Shown: one piece after another, positions 55,228-63,768 of the stretch
Position numbering within the stretch: the first letter of the stretch is position 1
Layout: the number at the start of each line of letters is the position of its first letter
NCBI GenBank assembly: GCA_029257435.1
Contig: JARIBI010000104.1
Coordinates: 1-63,768 of the forward strand
Reading direction: 5' to 3'
Source: Sporosarcina sp.
GTDB lineage: Bacteria > Bacillota > Bacilli > Bacillales_A > Planococcaceae
Length of the DNA: 63,768 nt
Notes under the pieces: model-generated
The model's input: the letters and a program-made list of their open reading frames with translations, nothing else
Database searches by the model: none
Told to the model about the DNA's origin: nothing
Made by a program: the position numbers and the translations under genes

Positions 55228-57060
55228 ATGACAAACACACGAAATGATCTTAGAAATATAGCTATTATCGCCCACGTTGACCATGGTAAAACAACACTAG
55301 TTGACCAGTTATTGAAGCAATCAGGTATTTTCCGTTCAAATGAGCAAGTTGAAGAGCGCGCGATGGACTCAAACGAAATTGAGCGCGAGCGTGGAATTAC
55401 GATTCTTGCGAAAAATACTGCGATCGAATATGAAGACACGAAAATCAATATTTTGGATACACCAGGACACGCTGACTTCGGTGGAGAAGTTGAACGTATT
55501 CTTAAAATGGTTGATGGCGTAGTTCTAGTCGTTGACGCATTTGAAGGATGTATGCCTCAGACGCGTTTCGTATTGAAAAAAGCGCTTGAAATTAACTTGA
55601 AGCCAATCGTTGTCGTAAATAAAATCGACCGTGAATTTGCACGTCCTGAAGAAGTAGTTGATGAAGTTCTTGAACTCTTCATCGAATTGGATGCAAATGA
55701 CGAGCAACTTGAATTCCCTGTAGTATTTGCTTCAGGATTCAATGGTACTGCGAGTCTTTCTCCAGACCCAGCTGATCAAGAAGATACATTGAAAGTATTG
55801 TACGAAGCAATTCTTGATAAAATTCCAGCTCCAATCGACAATCGTGAAGAGCCGCTTCAATTCCAAGTATCTCTTCTTGACTACAGTGATTATGTAGGTC
55901 GTATTGGTATTGGACGCGTATTCCGCGGAACGATGAAAGTAGGACAACAAGTTAGTGTTATGAAACGTGATGGAGCTGTTAAAAACTTCCGCGTTACAAA
56001 AATGTACGGTTTCTTAGGATTGAAACGTATTGAAATCGAAGAGGCATATGCAGGTGACTTGATCGCGATTTCTGGTATGGATGACATTGACGTTGGTGAA
56101 ACGGTTTGTCCTACAGACCATCAAGAAGCACTGCCATTGCTGCACGTAGATGAGCCTACATTGCAAATGAAGTTTCTTGTAAACAACAGTCCATTCGCTG
56201 GCCGTGAAGGGAAATGGGTCACTTCAAGAAAAATCGAAGAGCGTCTAGAGCAGCAATTGCAAACAGACGTATCGTTGCGTGTAGATCCTACGGAAACTCC
56301 TGATGCATGGATGGTTTCTGGCCGTGGAGAACTTCACTTATCAATTTTGATTGAAAACATGAGACGTGAAGGATTTGAACTTCAAGTTTCAAAGCCTGAA
56401 GTAATTGTTAAAACAATCGATGGTAAACGTTGTGAGCCAGTAGAAAATGTTCAAATTGACGTTCCTGAAGAATATACAGGGGCAGTAATCGAATCCATGG
56501 GTGAACGTAAAGGCGAAATGCTGGATATGGTCAACAATGGAAACGGACAAGTTCGTATGACGTTCTTAGTGCCTGCACGAGGATTGATTGGATATTCTAC
56601 AGACTTCTTAACGCTGACACGCGGATACGGAATCCTCAATCATTCATTCGATTCTTATAAGCCAATGACATCTGAAAAAGTCGGCGGACGTCGCAATGGT
56701 GTTCTGGTTTCTATGGAGAATGGTAAAGTAACAGCTTATAGTGTTATGCAGCTAGAAGACCGTGGAGTCATGTTCGTCGAAGCGGGTACTGATATCTATG
56801 CAGGTATGGTTGTTGGAGAGAACACGCGTGAAAGTGATATCACAATCAACCTAACACGTATTAAACACGCTACTAACGTACGTTCTGCTACTAAAGATCA
56901 GACAGTTACAACTAAGAAACCTAAAATTATGACTCTTGAAGAAGCTCTTCAATATGCGAGTGATGATGAGTACTGTGAAGTAACACCTGTTTCGATTCGG
57001 ATTCGCAAGAAGATTCTTGATAAAAACGAACGTGAAAAATCACAGAAAAAGAGCAAATAA
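55228..57060 (+). CDS. typA: Translational GTPase TypA/BipA
   Basis: A 610-residue ribosome-associated GTPase of the EF-G group needed for 50S assembly and growth under stress or cold. G1 is HVDHGKTT at 16-23, followed by switch RERGITILAKNTAI, G3 DTPGHADFGGEVERIL and G4 NKIDR. The TypA-specific C-terminal domain includes GLIGYSTDFLTLTRGYGI. The ATG at 55228 has GATGGAG; the frame is open for 18 more codons across the promoter. ylaH follows closely and may be cotranscribed. Confidence 0.96.
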   Translation: MTNTRNDLRNIAIIAHVDHGKTTLVDQLLKQSGIFRSNEQVEERAMDSNEIERERGITILAKNTAIEYEDTKINILDTPGHADFGGEVERILKMVDGVVLVVDAFEGCMPQTRFVLKKALEINLKPIVVVNKIDREFARPEEVVDEVLELFIELDANDEQLEFPVVFASGFNGTASLSPDPADQEDTLKVLYEAILDKIPAPIDNREEPLQFQVSLLDYSDYVGRIGIGRVFRGTMKVGQQVSVMKRDGAVKNFRVTKMYGFLGLKRIEIEEAYAGDLIAISGMDDIDVGETVCPTDHQEALPLLHVDEPTLQMKFLVNNSPFAGREGKWVTSRKIEERLEQQLQTDVSLRVDPTETPDAWMVSGRGELHLSILIENMRREGFELQVSKPEVIVKTIDGKRCEPVENVQIDVPEEYTGAVIESMGERKGEMLDMVNNGNGQVRMTFLVPARGLIGYSTDFLTLTRGYGILNHSFDSYKPMTSEKVGGRRNGVLVSMENGKVTAYSVMQLEDRGVMFVEAGTDIYAGMVVGENTRESDITINLTRIKHATNVRSATKDQTVTTKKPKIMTLEEALQYASDDEYCEVTPVSIRIRKKILDKNEREKSQKKSK

Positions 57061-57084
57061 GCAGTTATGAAAGGAATGTGTTGA

Positions 57085-57417
57085 ATGAAGGTAGAGGATT
57101 CAGAGCTCGTAGCCACTAAGATGTCCGGTATCGCGAAGTTGATTTACGAAATGATGCCGAATTTCGATGCCGCGGGTTACGTACTGTTCGCCCTCGTGTT
57201 TTTACTGGCAGCCTTAGTGTATAAACTAGGGTTTGCCAGAAAAATCAAGCCATTGCAAAATCTTGTCATTTATACGTTTTTGTTTATCGGCTGCCTCGTG
57301 CTAACGTTCTTAGCATTTTTCCTTCCGATCGTGGAGGGGCTGATTGTAGCCGCGCTGATTCTGATTATTTACAGAGTCCGCAGATTAAATGAACATCAAA
57401 AAGATCCAGTCGCATAA
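57085..57417 (+). CDS. ylaH: YlaH-like membrane protein
   Basis: A 110-residue protein with three hydrophobic helices (about 31-50, 60-80 and 82-98) and a polar tail, matching YlaH in size and position after typA. The start follows AAAGGAATG. The terminator's left arm is part of its coding end. Function unknown. Confidence 0.85.
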   Translation: MKVEDSELVATKMSGIAKLIYEMMPNFDAAGYVLFALVFLLAALVYKLGFARKIKPLQNLVIYTFLFIGCLVLTFLAFFLPIVEGLIVAALILIIYRVRRLNEHQKDPVA

Positions 57418-57438
57418 CATGCGGCTGGATCTTTTTTT
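57398..57438. terminator. Bidirectional terminator, ylaH / ylaI
   Basis: AAAAAGATCCAG-T-CGCA pairs with TGCG-G-CTGGATCTTTTT. It overlaps the stops of both convergent genes. Confidence 0.93.
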
Positions 57439-57640
57439 AAAACTCATTTTCAGCTGGATGGGAACTTCGGCGGAAATTGAAGTTTCCTGTTGCTATGCGC
57501 AACTGTGTTAATTCTCCAATACGCTCTCGGCAAGCTTCGCACATATATGTATGAATCGGCCGGTTGCGCAATTTCTTTGCGAGTGGATCTTCATCGCTCA
57601 GTTTACCGATTTCATCGCACATTACACATTTAACACGCAT
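57437..57640 (-). CDS. ylaI: YlaI-like zinc-ribbon protein
   Basis: A 67-residue protein with two CxxC pairs (CVMC at 5-8 and CEAC at 34-37) that should bind zinc, as in YlaI (DUF2197). The middle reads LSDEDPLAKKLRNRPIHTYM. The ATG at 57640 follows AGAGGTG. It is 14 bases downstream of the 165-residue gene on the same strand and probably cotranscribed. Confidence 0.88.
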   Translation of the reverse strand: MRVKCVMCDEIGKLSDEDPLAKKLRNRPIHTYMCEACRERIGELTQLRIATGNFNFRRSSHPAENEF

Positions 57641-57654
57641 TGTCGCACCTCTCT

Positions 57655-58152
57655 TCAGCTAATTCGGATTGCCGAAACATTACGGATTGGATTATTTCGA
57701 TTTGAGCCGTCCTTTAGCAGAACGTGAATGGGGCCATCTTCTTTTAACGGTTTGCCTTTCAAGCTGAACTGGAATAACAAATTTGCTGCGTCTGTGATCG
57801 GGAAGTCGTATTCTCCGTCAGCTGTTTCAAAAGTGATGGTTGTCGCGTCTTCTGCCGGAATTGCATTTTTCAAGAAAGGCTCAAAAATGATTCCAAATGT
57901 TCCCGTCAGCATTTTTTGTTTTTCATATTTCTTTTCGGACTTCAGGGTTGGGGGATAGGTCGCACCTTCCATAATTTCTCGAGACCAGTGTTTCCCCATT
58001 CGCTCTTTATACTCTTCCATCTCATCGAACTCTTCACTTTCTGTCGTAAAATACGTTTCCAAGTCGAGTCGTCTGTCGTCAAAAATCCAGACAGTCGGGT
58101 CCAGCGTAATCGTATGTTTAACAGTTCCTTTAATTGGTACAATAGTTTCCAC
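57655..58152 (-). CDS. Conserved hypothetical protein, 165 residues
   Basis: A soluble protein I cannot name with confidence. It begins VETIVPIKGTVKHTITLDPTV and continues with FDDRRLDLETYF, then an acidic helical stretch (40-65), a TGTFGIIFEPFL segment and a C-terminal beta-rich part ending in RNVSAIRIS. There is no signal peptide, cysteine or membrane helix. The start is the GTG at 58152 after GGGAGGA; the longer frame to 58170 runs through that site. It forms a two-gene unit with ylaI. Confidence 0.75.
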   Translation of the reverse strand: METIVPIKGTVKHTITLDPTVWIFDDRRLDLETYFTTESEEFDEMEEYKERMGKHWSREIMEGATYPPTLKSEKKYEKQKMLTGTFGIIFEPFLKNAIPAEDATTITFETADGEYDFPITDAANLLFQFSLKGKPLKEDGPIHVLLKDGSNRNNPIRNVSAIRIS

Positions 58153-58331
58153 AATAAATCCTCCCAGCACATTCGTTTCTAGTTTACAGTATACCTGTTT
58201 TTGTTCTTAATCGGAAGCTATCCGGCTATCCTATGTCAGAACGGTACGGGAAATACTTGCAATTTCGGCTTTCTACAGCTACAATTTACTCTATAGCAGC
58301 TTGCTGAAATAAGAGTAATGGGGGCGTCCTC

Positions 58332-58613
58332 ATGGATATAGAAGTACAGGAAACCTATCAGGAAAAAGCTATAATGCAGCTGCAGGCGGATGCAGATAAA
58401 ATTGCCCAGCTCATTAAAGTGCAGATGGATCATTTGACGATGCCGCAATGTCCTTTGTATGAAGAAGTACTGGATACGCAAATGTATGGCCTGTCTCGTG
58501 AAATCGACTTTGCTGTAAAGCTTGGTCTTATTGAGAGAGAACGTGGAAAGAACATACTTTCTGCTTTAGAAAAAGAGATGAACATTCTACATGAACTCAG
58601 CATAAAAAAATAA
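58332..58613 (+). CDS. ylaN: YlaN (UPF0358)
   Basis: A 93-residue helical protein matching B. subtilis YlaN ([49 protein letters not shown]). In B. subtilis it is linked to iron homeostasis as a partner of Fur. The start follows TGGGGGCG. It lies directly before ftsW, as in Bacillus, but a terminator separates them. Confidence 0.9.
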   Translation: MDIEVQETYQEKAIMQLQADADKIAQLIKVQMDHLTMPQCPLYEEVLDTQMYGLSREIDFAVKLGLIERERGKNILSALEKEMNILHELSIKK

Positions 58614-58616
58614 ACA

Positions 58617-58652
58617 AAAGACTCAAACTAACCTAAAGTTTGAGTTTTTTAT
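58617..58652 (+). terminator. Terminator after ylaN
   Basis: ACTCAAACT and AGTTTGAGT form a perfect 9-base stem with an AACCTAA loop, followed by TTTTTT. It sits 22 bases before the ftsW start, so ftsW may depend on read-through or a promoter inside ylaN. Confidence 0.9.
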
Positions 58653-58673
58653 TTACAGATACGAGGGATTTTC

Positions 58674-59837
58674 TTGAAAAGTTATGCAAAGCGGCTATTT
58701 CGCCATTTTGATTTCCCATTGTTTTTTACATATTTAGTACTTTGTCTGTTTGGGCTCATGATGGTTTACAGCTCAAGTATGGTTTGGTCTGTAAACCGGT
58801 ATGGCTGGGAGCCGGATTATTTTTATAACCAACAACTTAAGAGTGTGATTATCGCACTTTTTGCCTTCTTCTTTACGGCTTTTCTTCCTTATAAACTATA
58901 TAGAAAAAAGTATTTTATGGTAACTACCGTTGGTGTCATGTTAGCTCTCCTATTTTTAGTTCATTTTATTGGATTTGGCGGGGACGTAGGGTCACAGTCT
59001 TGGATTAAACTTCCGATAGGAAGCATACAGCCTTCTGAACTTGCAAAGATTGTGATGATCATTTATTTTGCTAGTGTTTTCGCGAATAAATACCAGGCTG
59101 GAACGATTAACAGTATTAACACCGCGATTGTGCCTCCAGTCATGATTTTAGGAATCGCTGTTGCCTCTGTCATGATGGAAACAGATATTGGAGCAACCTT
59201 TATTATCATCGCTACTTCGATATGTGTGATGGCCGCAAGCGGTATCAACATTAAGACGTTTGGGAAGTTAAGTGTGTTTGTAGCTGGAATTCTAGTGCTT
59301 GTAGCAATCTTCTTATACTTCTCTTGGGATTCCGTTATGACGGGAAGTCGCCTGGGGCGTTTTACAGCCTATCGGGATCCGTTCCAATACATTCAAGGAT
59401 CAGGACTTCAGATTGTCAATGGATACATTGCGATTGGGGCCGGAGGATTGTTTGGACTCGGTCTAGGAAACTCTGTTCAAAAAATGGGGTATCTGCCTGA
59501 ACCGCATACTGACTTCATCATGGCAATTATTTCTGAAGAACTTGGGGTTTTTGGAACTGTTCTGGTAATTGGCGGATTAGGCTTCTTAGTCGTGCGTGCG
59601 TTTTGGATTGCGTTAACGACCAAGGACCCGCACGCTAGAATGCTTGCTTCAGGTGTGGGGGCTTTAATTGGTATCCAAACATTCATTAATTTAGGCGGAT
59701 TGACCGGTCTCATTCCTTTGACGGGTGTGACACTTCCGTTTATTAGTTATGGCGGAACTTCGATTATTCTGTTATCTTTAGCTTTAGGAATATTGATGAA
59801 TGTTTCAATGTTCACTAGATATGAGAAAAATAAATAG
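58674..59837 (+). CDS. ftsW: Cell-division lipid II polymerase FtsW
   Basis: A 387-residue SEDS-family glycosyltransferase with ten predicted helices that polymerises peptidoglycan at the septum together with a class B PBP. Family signatures are LFGLMMVYSSSMVWS, SWIKLPIGSIQPSELAKI, FLPEPHTDFI-type loop (YLPEPHTDFIMAIISEELG) and LPFISYGGTSI. The start is a TTG with GAGGG upstream. Its place between ylaN and pycA matches B. subtilis ftsW. It is followed by pycA after a 17-base gap. Confidence 0.93.
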   Translation: MKSYAKRLFRHFDFPLFFTYLVLCLFGLMMVYSSSMVWSVNRYGWEPDYFYNQQLKSVIIALFAFFFTAFLPYKLYRKKYFMVTTVGVMLALLFLVHFIGFGGDVGSQSWIKLPIGSIQPSELAKIVMIIYFASVFANKYQAGTINSINTAIVPPVMILGIAVASVMMETDIGATFIIIATSICVMAASGINIKTFGKLSVFVAGILVLVAIFLYFSWDSVMTGSRLGRFTAYRDPFQYIQGSGLQIVNGYIAIGAGGLFGLGLGNSVQKMGYLPEPHTDFIMAIISEELGVFGTVLVIGGLGFLVVRAFWIALTTKDPHARMLASGVGALIGIQTFINLGGLTGLIPLTGVTLPFISYGGTSIILLSLALGILMNVSMFTRYEKNK

Positions 59838-59854
59838 AAAAGGGCGTGCCTAAG

Positions 59855-62800
59855 GTGGAAATGAGATCCATTAAAAAGATTCTGGTTGCGAACCGTGGGG
59901 AAATTGCAATTCGTATTTTCAGAGCGTGTACTGAACTTCAAATTCCAACAGTAGGAATTTATTCTGCAGAAGATCGAGGATCCTTTCATCGTTATAAGGC
60001 GGATGAATCCTATCTGATTGGTGAAGGCAAGAAACCAATCGATGCATATCTTGACATTGACGGCATTATTGAAATTGCTAAACGATCAGGTGCGAATGCT
60101 GTGCATCCCGGTTATGGTTTTTTAGCAGAAAATGAAGAGTTTGCTGCGCGTCTTGAAAAAGAAGGAATCATTTTTATTGGACCGACTTCTCGTCATTTGG
60201 AGATGTTTGGCGATAAAGTGAAAGCGCGTTCACAGGCAATACAAGCGGGGATTCCGGTTATTCCAGGCACAGATGGACCTGTTCAATCCGTTGAAGAAGT
60301 GGAGGCATTCGGGACGTCACACGGGTATCCAATAATCATCAAAGCATCTCTTGGCGGCGGTGGACGCGGAATGCGTATTGTAGAGCATGCTGAAGAAGTT
60401 CAAGAAGCTTACAATCGTGCGAAATCCGAAGCAAAGTCGGCATTCGGATCTGATGAAGTATACGTTGAAAAACTGATTAGAGAGCCAAAACATATTGAAG
60501 TCCAAATCTTAGGTGATACTCACGGAAATATTGTCCATCTGTATGAGCGGGACTGTTCGGTACAGCGTCGCCATCAAAAGCTGGTTGAAATTGCACCTTC
60601 CATTTCGTTAACAGACGAACTTAGATCAGCTATTTGTGACTCAGCGGTTAAACTAATGGCAAATGTAAACTACATAAATGCGGGGACAGTTGAATTTCTA
60701 GTCGCAAATGATGAATTTTACTTTATTGAAGTTAATCCGCGTATCCAAGTGGAACATACCATTTCTGAAATGGTGACGGGAATCGATATCGTCCATACAC
60801 AAATTTTCATAGCGGATGGAGAGAATCTTCATACCGGACATGCCTCTGTACCTGAACAAAATGATATCCCTCTGTTCGGCTATGCAATTCAAGCCCGGGT
60901 AACAACTGAGGATCCCCTGAATGATTTCATGCCTGATACTGGGAAGTTGTCTGTGTATCGATCTGGCGGCGGGTTTGGTGTCCGTCTGGATGCAGGAAAT
61001 GGGTTCCAAGGGGCAGTCATTACACCGTATTATGATTCATTACTTGTGAAAGTTTCGACTTGGGGAATGACGTTCAGAGAAGCTGCATCCAAAATGGATC
61101 GGAACTTACAAGAATTCCGAATCCGTGGAATAAAGACCAATATTCCTTTCCTAGCAAATGTGGTTCGTCATGAAAGCTTTTTAACTGGAGATTACTCGAC
61201 GAGTTTCATAGACGCAGCGCCGGAACTATTTGAATTCCCAGTTAGAAAAGACCGGGGGACAAAGGTTCTGAACTATTTAGGAACGATTACAGTCAATGGA
61301 TTCCCAGGAATTGGACGTCAGTCAAAACCTGTTTTTGCTGTTCCGCGCAAGCCGGAGGTTGACTTGACTGCTGCACCAAAGCAAGGGACTAAACAAATTC
61401 TGGATGAGCGAGGACCAGAAGGATTAGCGAAATGGGTCAAAGAACAAGAAGATGTCCTGCTGACAGATACGACATTCCGTGATGCTCATCAGTCATTGCT
61501 TGCAACACGTGTCCGTACGTCAGATATGACGAATATAGCGGCAGAATCGGCACGTCTGATGCCTGACCTGTTTTCATTTGAAATGTGGGGCGGCGCAACG
61601 TTTGATGTCTCCTACCGTTTCTTGAAAGAAGATCCATGGGAGCGTCTTGCTTTGTTACGGGAGCAAATTCCAAATGTGTTATTTCAGATGCTATTCAGAG
61701 GAGCTAATGCAGTAGGATACAAAAACTACCCGGATAATGTAATTCGTCAGTTTGTAAAAGAGGCTGCAACCTCCGGGATTGATGTATTCCGTATTTTCGA
61801 CAGTTTGAATTGGATTAAGGGGATGGAAGTGGCGATTGATGCGGTCCGCGAAGAAGGGAAAGTAGCGGAAGCTGCACTTTGTTATACTGGTGACGTTTTA
61901 GATCCAATGCGAACAAAATATACGATTTCCTACTATAAAGAAATGGCTAAAGAACTTGAAAACGCCGGAGCTCATATCTTGTCGCTAAAAGATATGGCAG
62001 GGCTGCTAAAGCCTGAGGCGGCGTACCAGCTCATTTCAGAATTGAAGGAAACAGTCGATATTCCAATTCATTTACATTCCCACGATACAAGCGGTAATGG
62101 CATTGCTATGTATACTCGCGCCATTGAAGCAGGTGTCGATATTGTCGATACTGCGCTTGGGGCGATGTCCGGTCTGACTTCACAGCCTTCAGCTAACTCG
62201 CTTTACTACGCGCTGCAGTATGGCGGAAGAGGCTTGCGTGCTGATGTAAAGTCACTTGAAGAATTATCCTTCTATTGGGAGGACGTTCGTGAGTATTATA
62301 GTCATTTTGAGAGCGGTATGATCAGTCCGCATTCGGAAGTGTATGTTCATGAAATGCCAGGGGGCCAATATTCTAACCTGCAGCAGCAAGCAAAGGGTGT
62401 AGGACTAGGCAATCGTTGGAAAGAAGTTAAAGAAATGTTCTCTCGTGTCAACATGCTATTTGGGGATATCGTTAAAGTGACACCTTCATCAAAAGTGGTT
62501 GGAGACATGGCGCTGTTCATGGTCCAAAACGATTTGGATGAGGATGCTGTTCTGGCAAGAGGGAATTCAATCGACTTCCCTGAATCAGTGATTGAGTTCT
62601 TTGAAGGATATATTGGTCAGCCTTACGGAGGATTCCCTGAAGAATTACAGAAGGTCATATTAAAAGGCCGCAAGCCACTGACTGAGCGTCCCGGTGAATT
62701 ACTTGAGCCGGTCAATTTTGAAGAAGTCATTGAAAAACTTGACAGTGAACTGGAAAGTCCAGCTACTATGAAAGATGCATTAGCGTATTCGTTATATCCA

Positions 62801-63298
62801 AAAGTATTTGAGGAATATACTTCGATGTATAAGGAATATGGCAATCTGTCAGTCATCCAGACACCTGAATTCCTGTATGGAATGAGATTAGGTGAAGAGA
62901 TTGAAGTAGAGATTGAAGTAGGGAAGACGCTGATTATTAAGTTGGTTTCCATTGGGGAACCTCAAGCTGACGGAACACGTGTCGTTTACTTTGAATTGAA
63001 TGGTCAGCCGCGTGAAGTAATTATCCAAGATGTAAGTGTTGAAACAGATTCTGTGAAGAAGCAAAAAGCAGATCCAGGAAATGACGCACATATTGCTGCA
63101 ACCATGCCTGGAACGGTCTTGCAGCTTGCAGTTGAAAAAGGGGACCGTGTCCGCCGCGGTCAACATTTATTGATCACCGAGGCAATGAAAATGGAGACGA
63201 CAATCCAAACGCCTTTCGATGGAGTCGTGAAAGAAATCCATGTATCCCAGGGTGAAGCAATCTCTACTGGAGATTTGTTGATTGAACTGGAGCATTGA
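59855..63298 (+). CDS. pycA: Pyruvate carboxylase
   Basis: A 1147-residue biotin enzyme that carboxylates pyruvate to oxaloacetate, refilling the citrate cycle. The biotin carboxylase domain (about 1-455) contains the ATP loop SLGGGGRGMRI. The carboxyltransferase domain (about 530-1000) starts with DTTFRDAHQSLLATRVRT, and the biotinyl Lys1112 is in EAMKMETT near the C-terminus. I chose the GTG at 59855, ten bases after AAAGGG; a GTG at 59846 and an ATG at 59861 are poorly spaced. Length equals the B. subtilis enzyme (about 1148). In homologues DarB and c-di-AMP influence it. Confidence 0.96.
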   Translation: MEMRSIKKILVANRGEIAIRIFRACTELQIPTVGIYSAEDRGSFHRYKADESYLIGEGKKPIDAYLDIDGIIEIAKRSGANAVHPGYGFLAENEEFAARLEKEGIIFIGPTSRHLEMFGDKVKARSQAIQAGIPVIPGTDGPVQSVEEVEAFGTSHGYPIIIKASLGGGGRGMRIVEHAEEVQEAYNRAKSEAKSAFGSDEVYVEKLIREPKHIEVQILGDTHGNIVHLYERDCSVQRRHQKLVEIAPSISLTDELRSAICDSAVKLMANVNYINAGTVEFLVANDEFYFIEVNPRIQVEHTISEMVTGIDIVHTQIFIADGENLHTGHASVPEQNDIPLFGYAIQARVTTEDPLNDFMPDTGKLSVYRSGGGFGVRLDAGNGFQGAVITPYYDSLLVKVSTWGMTFREAASKMDRNLQEFRIRGIKTNIPFLANVVRHESFLTGDYSTSFIDAAPELFEFPVRKDRGTKVLNYLGTITVNGFPGIGRQSKPVFAVPRKPEVDLTAAPKQGTKQILDERGPEGLAKWVKEQEDVLLTDTTFRDAHQSLLATRVRTSDMTNIAAESARLMPDLFSFEMWGGATFDVSYRFLKEDPWERLALLREQIPNVLFQMLFRGANAVGYKNYPDNVIRQFVKEAATSGIDVFRIFDSLNWIKGMEVAIDAVREEGKVAEAALCYTGDVLDPMRTKYTISYYKEMAKELENAGAHILSLKDMAGLLKPEAAYQLISELKETVDIPIHLHSHDTSGNGIAMYTRAIEAGVDIVDTALGAMSGLTSQPSANSLYYALQYGGRGLRADVKSLEELSFYWEDVREYYSHFESGMISPHSEVYVHEMPGGQYSNLQQQAKGVGLGNRWKEVKEMFSRVNMLFGDIVKVTPSSKVVGDMALFMVQNDLDEDAVLARGNSIDFPESVIEFFEGYIGQPYGGFPEELQKVILKGRKPLTERPGELLEPVNFEEVIEKLDSELESPATMKDALAYSLYPKVFEEYTSMYKEYGNLSVIQTPEFLYGMRLGEEIEVEIEVGKTLIIKLVSIGEPQADGTRVVYFELNGQPREVIIQDVSVETDSVKKQKADPGNDAHIAATMPGTVLQLAVEKGDRVRRGQHLLITEAMKMETTIQTPFDGVVKEIHVSQGEAISTGDLLIELEH

Positions 63299-63319
63299 TG
63301 ACATAAGAAACTAATTATG

Positions 63320-63361
63320 ATTACGGGCACATCAATGGATATTGATGTGCCCGTAATTTTT
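63320..63361 (+). terminator. Terminator after pycA
   Basis: A perfect 17-base stem (ATTACGGGCACATCAAT / ATTGATGTGCCCGTAAT) with a four-base loop, then TTTT. Starts 22 bases after the stop. Confidence 0.95.
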
Positions 63362-63379
63362 GTTAGGGCGTTTATAGAA

Positions 63380-63645
63380 GGAGGGAAGTGATTATACCAC
63401 ATGGGGGGAGCTTTCATAAATCGGGGGAAAGTGATCATACCACGTGGGAAGCGCTCATAAATCTGGGAAAGTGTTCATAACCCGGGGAAAGCGCTCTTAA
63501 ATTGGGAAAAGTGATCATAACCCGGGGGAAGCGCTCTTAAATTGGGAAAAGTGATCATAACCCGTGCAGAAGCGCTCATAAATAGGGGGAAGTTATCATA
63601 ACCCGTGCAGAAGTGCTCATAAATCGGGAAAAGTGATCATAACCG
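63380..63645 (+). repeat. 20-bp periodic array 2 (thirteen units, two alternating types)
   Basis: Thirteen cores start at 63389, 63411, 63432, 63452, 63472, 63492, 63512, 63532, 63552, 63573, 63593, 63614 and 63634: intervals of 20, with three of 21 and one of 22. TGATCATAA-like units alternate with CGCTCATAA/CGCTCTTAA-like units. Spacers read GGGAAAA or CCCGGGGGAA types. It belongs to the same family as array 1 but with GC-richer spacers. It fills the space between the pycA terminator and the next gene. Confidence 0.95.
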
Positions 63646-63737
63646 ATAAAGTCCATATAATTGTGTAAATAGAAAAAGGCCACATCAATTCCTTATGCTA
63701 CAATGTTCACAACCACGATCACATTGAGGAGGAATTG

Positions 63738-63768
63738 ATGATGACCCTATTTAATTATCTTAACCTAA
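63738..63768 (+). CDS. Start of an unknown gene, cut by window edge
   Basis: A GAGGAGGAATT site precedes two adjacent ATG codons (63738 and 63741), opening a frame MMTLFNYLNL that runs off the end. A TACAAT -10-like element lies at 63699-63704. Ten codons are too few to identify it. Confidence 0.4.
   Translation, partial: MMTLFNYLNL

Noticed and set aside
63380..63645. Array as a CRISPR locus
   Set aside because: The period is only 20 bases, the spacers are similar to each other and not unique, and no cas genes are present.
63738..63768. Right-edge frame as an insertion-sequence transposase
   Set aside because: Only ten codons are visible and no terminal inverted repeat can be confirmed, so naming it would be a guess.

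Overview
This window looks like a chromosomal segment of a low-to-mid-GC, spore-forming Bacillales bacterium, most plausibly a member of the Planococcaceae such as Sporosarcina. Three things suggest this. Ribosome-binding sites are strong (AAGGAGG type) and TTG/GTG starts are frequent. The gene content and local order closely follow Bacillus subtilis blocks: ykv/ykw/yku, ktrC-rnjA-rpoY, def-ykyA-pdhABCD, yktA-yktB-ykzI-suhB, and ylaF-typA-ylaH-ylaI-ylaN-ftsW-pycA. There is also a murE-prfC pair, as I recall from staphylococci. I saw no rRNA, tRNA, prophage or CRISPR array. The genus is an inference.

Layout, left to right. 1-3.8 kb: qoxABCD cytochrome aa3 quinol oxidase (minus strand, qoxD cut by the edge). 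4.2-12.6 kb: a small hypothetical gene, an aldehyde dehydrogenase, murE, prfC and a SwrC-like RND pump. 12.9-15.3 kb: a yybP-ykoY manganese riboswitch controlling a TerC-family exporter, then the potassium channel gene ktrD. 15.6-19 kb: a soluble sporulation-type histidine kinase, a MarR regulator, an acidic lipoprotein, ykvS, and a Spo0E-like phosphatase gene with two candidate Spo0A boxes. 19-23.4 kb: ykwC, ykyB, fadH behind a FadR-type operator, a small membrane protein, darB and ccpC.

23.5-35.3 kb: a tight eight-gene operon that couples an ABC-2 transporter to a MoxR ATPase, a DUF58 protein and two membrane-anchored VWA proteins. It also encodes a protein with a 17-unit Gly-Gln tract. It is the largest block whose function is not assigned. 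35.4-41.3 kb: an MFS transporter, then an XRE-cupin regulator with potABCD for polyamine uptake (minus strand). 41.6-46.6 kb: a Zn-ribbon protein, the peroxiredoxin/thioredoxin-like pair ykuU-ykuV behind a Fur/PerR-like box, ktrC, rnjA, rpoY, a tiny transcription unit encoding a 23-residue basic peptide, and def. 46.7-63.3 kb: ykyA, the pyruvate dehydrogenase operon, the ykt/yla genes, typA, ftsW and pycA.

Connections: pdhABCD and pycA are the two main exits from pyruvate, and qox is the respiratory end point. DarB, KtrC/KtrD and PycA are all cyclic-di-AMP-linked proteins in B. subtilis and occur together here.

The most unusual non-coding signals are two arrays with a nearly exact 20-bp period, at about 36.73-36.91 kb and 63.38-63.65 kb. 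Both alternate the cores TGATCATAA and (C/T)GCTCATAA. The self-contained micro-gene at 45.9-46.07 kb is the other candidate for something undescribed.
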